A DNA stretch of 6,837 nucleotides, taken from positions 1-6,837 of the forward strand of contig SKRJ01000437.1 of the NCBI GenBank assembly GCA_007118555.1, in the 5' to 3' direction. Within the stretch, counting starts at the first letter, position 1, and each line of letters opens with the position of its first letter. The translations under genes were made by a program, and so were the position numbers. The stretch is from Anaerolineae bacterium. Its GTDB lineage: Bacteria > Chloroflexota > Anaerolineae > UBA1429. The notes under the pieces were generated by a model, which worked only from the letters and a program-made list of their open reading frames with translations, did no database searches and was not told the origin of the DNA. This document shows, one piece after another, positions 5,964-6,837 of the stretch.

Positions 5964-6837
5964 CTAGGGCATGCCTGTCACGATCGGCAGGTAGGTATAG
6001 TCGAGCAGCATCCCCTGTAGCGTCTCAAAGGCCGCCAGAACGTCCAACGCCCCAAACTCGCAATGGCCGTGACCGTCACGAGCAAAATGCCTGTAGAAGG
6101 CCGTCCTTCCCGCCGCGATGACCTTTTCCTCATACATGGGCGCATGCCAGTAGGGGACGATGAAATCGCCTGTCTCGTGCAAGGTCACCAGAGGCCGGGC
6201 CAGCGCACCGGTGGTCCGGTAAAAGGCCTCCATCTCGTCGATGGCTGCCTGCTCGGCCGCGATGCGCGCCACGCCTGCATTCAGCGCCGCATCATCTTTA
6301 GAGCCCGAGTAGATCCGCGTCATGTTGTCATACGGTTGGCCGCCCAGCTTTTGCTTGGCATCCTCTGTCGCAAAGACGTTATACCAGAGCAGCCGCTCAA
6401 TTGCCTCGGTGCTATCCGGGAGCTCGAACTCGAAAGGCGAAGCTCCGGTGACGACGAGAAGCTGCGTGACCAGATCCGCATTTTCCGCATCGGTAATCTG
6501 CGGCTCGATCACGTTGGCATAGTGCGTGTCCCAGTTCTCCTGGAGCTCAGGCGGGATGTTGACCGGGTCGCCTGGCATAAGGTCAGGAAAAAAGTAGTCG
6601 AACACGACGCGCAAGTCCCCAAAGTAGTTGACCTGCTCTCGAAAGCTCCCATAAGGGCCACACAGGGCCAGCCCACCATCGAACACCGCCGAATGCCGTT
6701 CCACCGCCAGCGTGGTGATCAGCCCGCCCTCGGAGACGCCCGCCAGTAGCACGCGTTGGGGTGGGGTCTCGTGCGCAGCAAAGATGTCGACCAGATCGAC
6801 AAGATCGGCTACGGCAGGCAGGACCGCGAGCCCATTC
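5964..6837 (-). CDS. Alpha/beta hydrolase, putative esterase/peptidase-like (5' end outside window)
   Basis: The frame is open on the minus strand from the right edge to TAG at 5966-5964, giving 290 visible residues. The N terminus, with the first strands and the oxyanion region, lies beyond the window. The GTG at 6752 is an internal valine, not the start, because coding sequence of the same kind (NGLAVLPAVADLVDLVDIFA) precedes it. The catalytic triad of the fold is readable: Ser35 in VLLAGVSEGGLITTLA (29-44), a GxSxGG nucleophile elbow; Asp224 in LVTLHETGDFIVPYW (216-230, strand then GDxxVP); and His258 in RDGHGHCEFGALDV (253-266). Between Ser and Asp lies a long lid-like part of roughly 150 residues (about 65-215), mostly helical and acidic, with PGDPVNIPPELQENW. 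This resembles secreted or cytoplasmic esterases with a cap domain. Substrate unknown. It runs against the glycan genes and ends 94 bases from the membrane glycosyltransferase, so it is probably a separate unit rather than part of the pathway. A signal peptide cannot be judged. Confidence 0.85.
   Translation of the reverse strand, partial: NGLAVLPAVADLVDLVDIFAAHETPPQRVLLAGVSEGGLITTLAVERHSAVFDGGLALCGPYGSFREQVNYFGDLRVVFDYFFPDLMPGDPVNIPPELQENWDTHYANVIEPQITDAENADLVTQLLVVTGASPFEFELPDSTEAIERLLWYNVFATEDAKQKLGGQPYDNMTRIYSGSKDDAALNAGVARIAAEQAAIDEMEAFYRTTGALARPLVTLHETGDFIVPYWHAPMYEEKVIAAGRTAFYRHFARDGHGHCEFGALDVLAAFETLQGMLLDYTYLPIVTGMP

Noticed and set aside
6063..6749. A 228-codon plus-strand frame opposite the hydrolase gene
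   Set aside because: It lacks family motifs and is the shadow of the minus-strand gene, whose Ser-Asp-His triad is clear.
1..6837. CRISPR array, tRNA, rRNA, insertion-sequence ends or phage-defence genes
   Set aside because: No regularly spaced repeats, cloverleaf, transposase frame, or nuclease/defence motif was found by reading both strands; nearly all bases are covered by glycan genes and the hydrolase.

Overview
The window is a GC-rich bacterial segment. It carries five forward-strand genes or remnants for making a surface polysaccharide or another glycan, plus one partial gene at the 5' edge (six in all). They face one convergent, partial alpha/beta-hydrolase gene at the right edge. No RNA gene, mobile element, CRISPR array or transposon end is visible. 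The N-terminal style of the second GT4 enzyme (a LFLTQVLPYPLDAGPK stretch) and the long GC-rich glycosyltransferase run remind me of Chloroflexota (Chloroflexus/Anaerolineae-type) genomes. That placement is recollection, not a search result, and should be held loosely.

Layout from left to right. Positions 1-396 hold the C-terminal end of a GT2 glycosyltransferase that begins outside the window. Positions 410-1519 hold a GT4 glycosyltransferase of the 'ATQS' kind, which lacks the first Glu of the usual EX7E motif. A 112-base gap is followed at 1632-2852 by a second, differently built GT4 enzyme with its own GAGG ribosome-binding site. A 179-base gap with two inverted repeats and no gene separates this from 3032-4186, a complete non-hydrolysing UDP-N-acetylglucosamine 2-epimerase (WecB/MnaA type). 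After 40 bases comes 4227-4481, a short reading frame that looks like the two ends of a class I SAM methyltransferase joined in frame with the middle missing. Its stop overlaps (ATGA) the start of 4478-5869, a multi-pass GT-C / PMT-like membrane glycosyltransferase. A 94-base convergent gap leads to 5964-6837 on the minus strand, an alpha/beta hydrolase cut by the window edge.

How the genes may work together (inference): the epimerase would supply UDP-ManNAc. The cytoplasmic GT2 and two GT4 enzymes would build a lipid-linked oligosaccharide. The GT-C enzyme would add a sugar from a polyprenyl-phosphate donor on the outer face of the membrane. No flippase, polymerase, ABC transporter or priming sugar-phosphate transferase lies inside the window, so the fate of the glycan cannot be read from here. 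The hydrolase is on the other strand and probably marks the edge of the cluster.

The most notable feature is the collapsed methyltransferase. It has kept its frame, its start signal and its translational overlap with the gene downstream. I see no convincing sign of a wholly new system; the rest is a fairly ordinary glycan-biosynthesis region.
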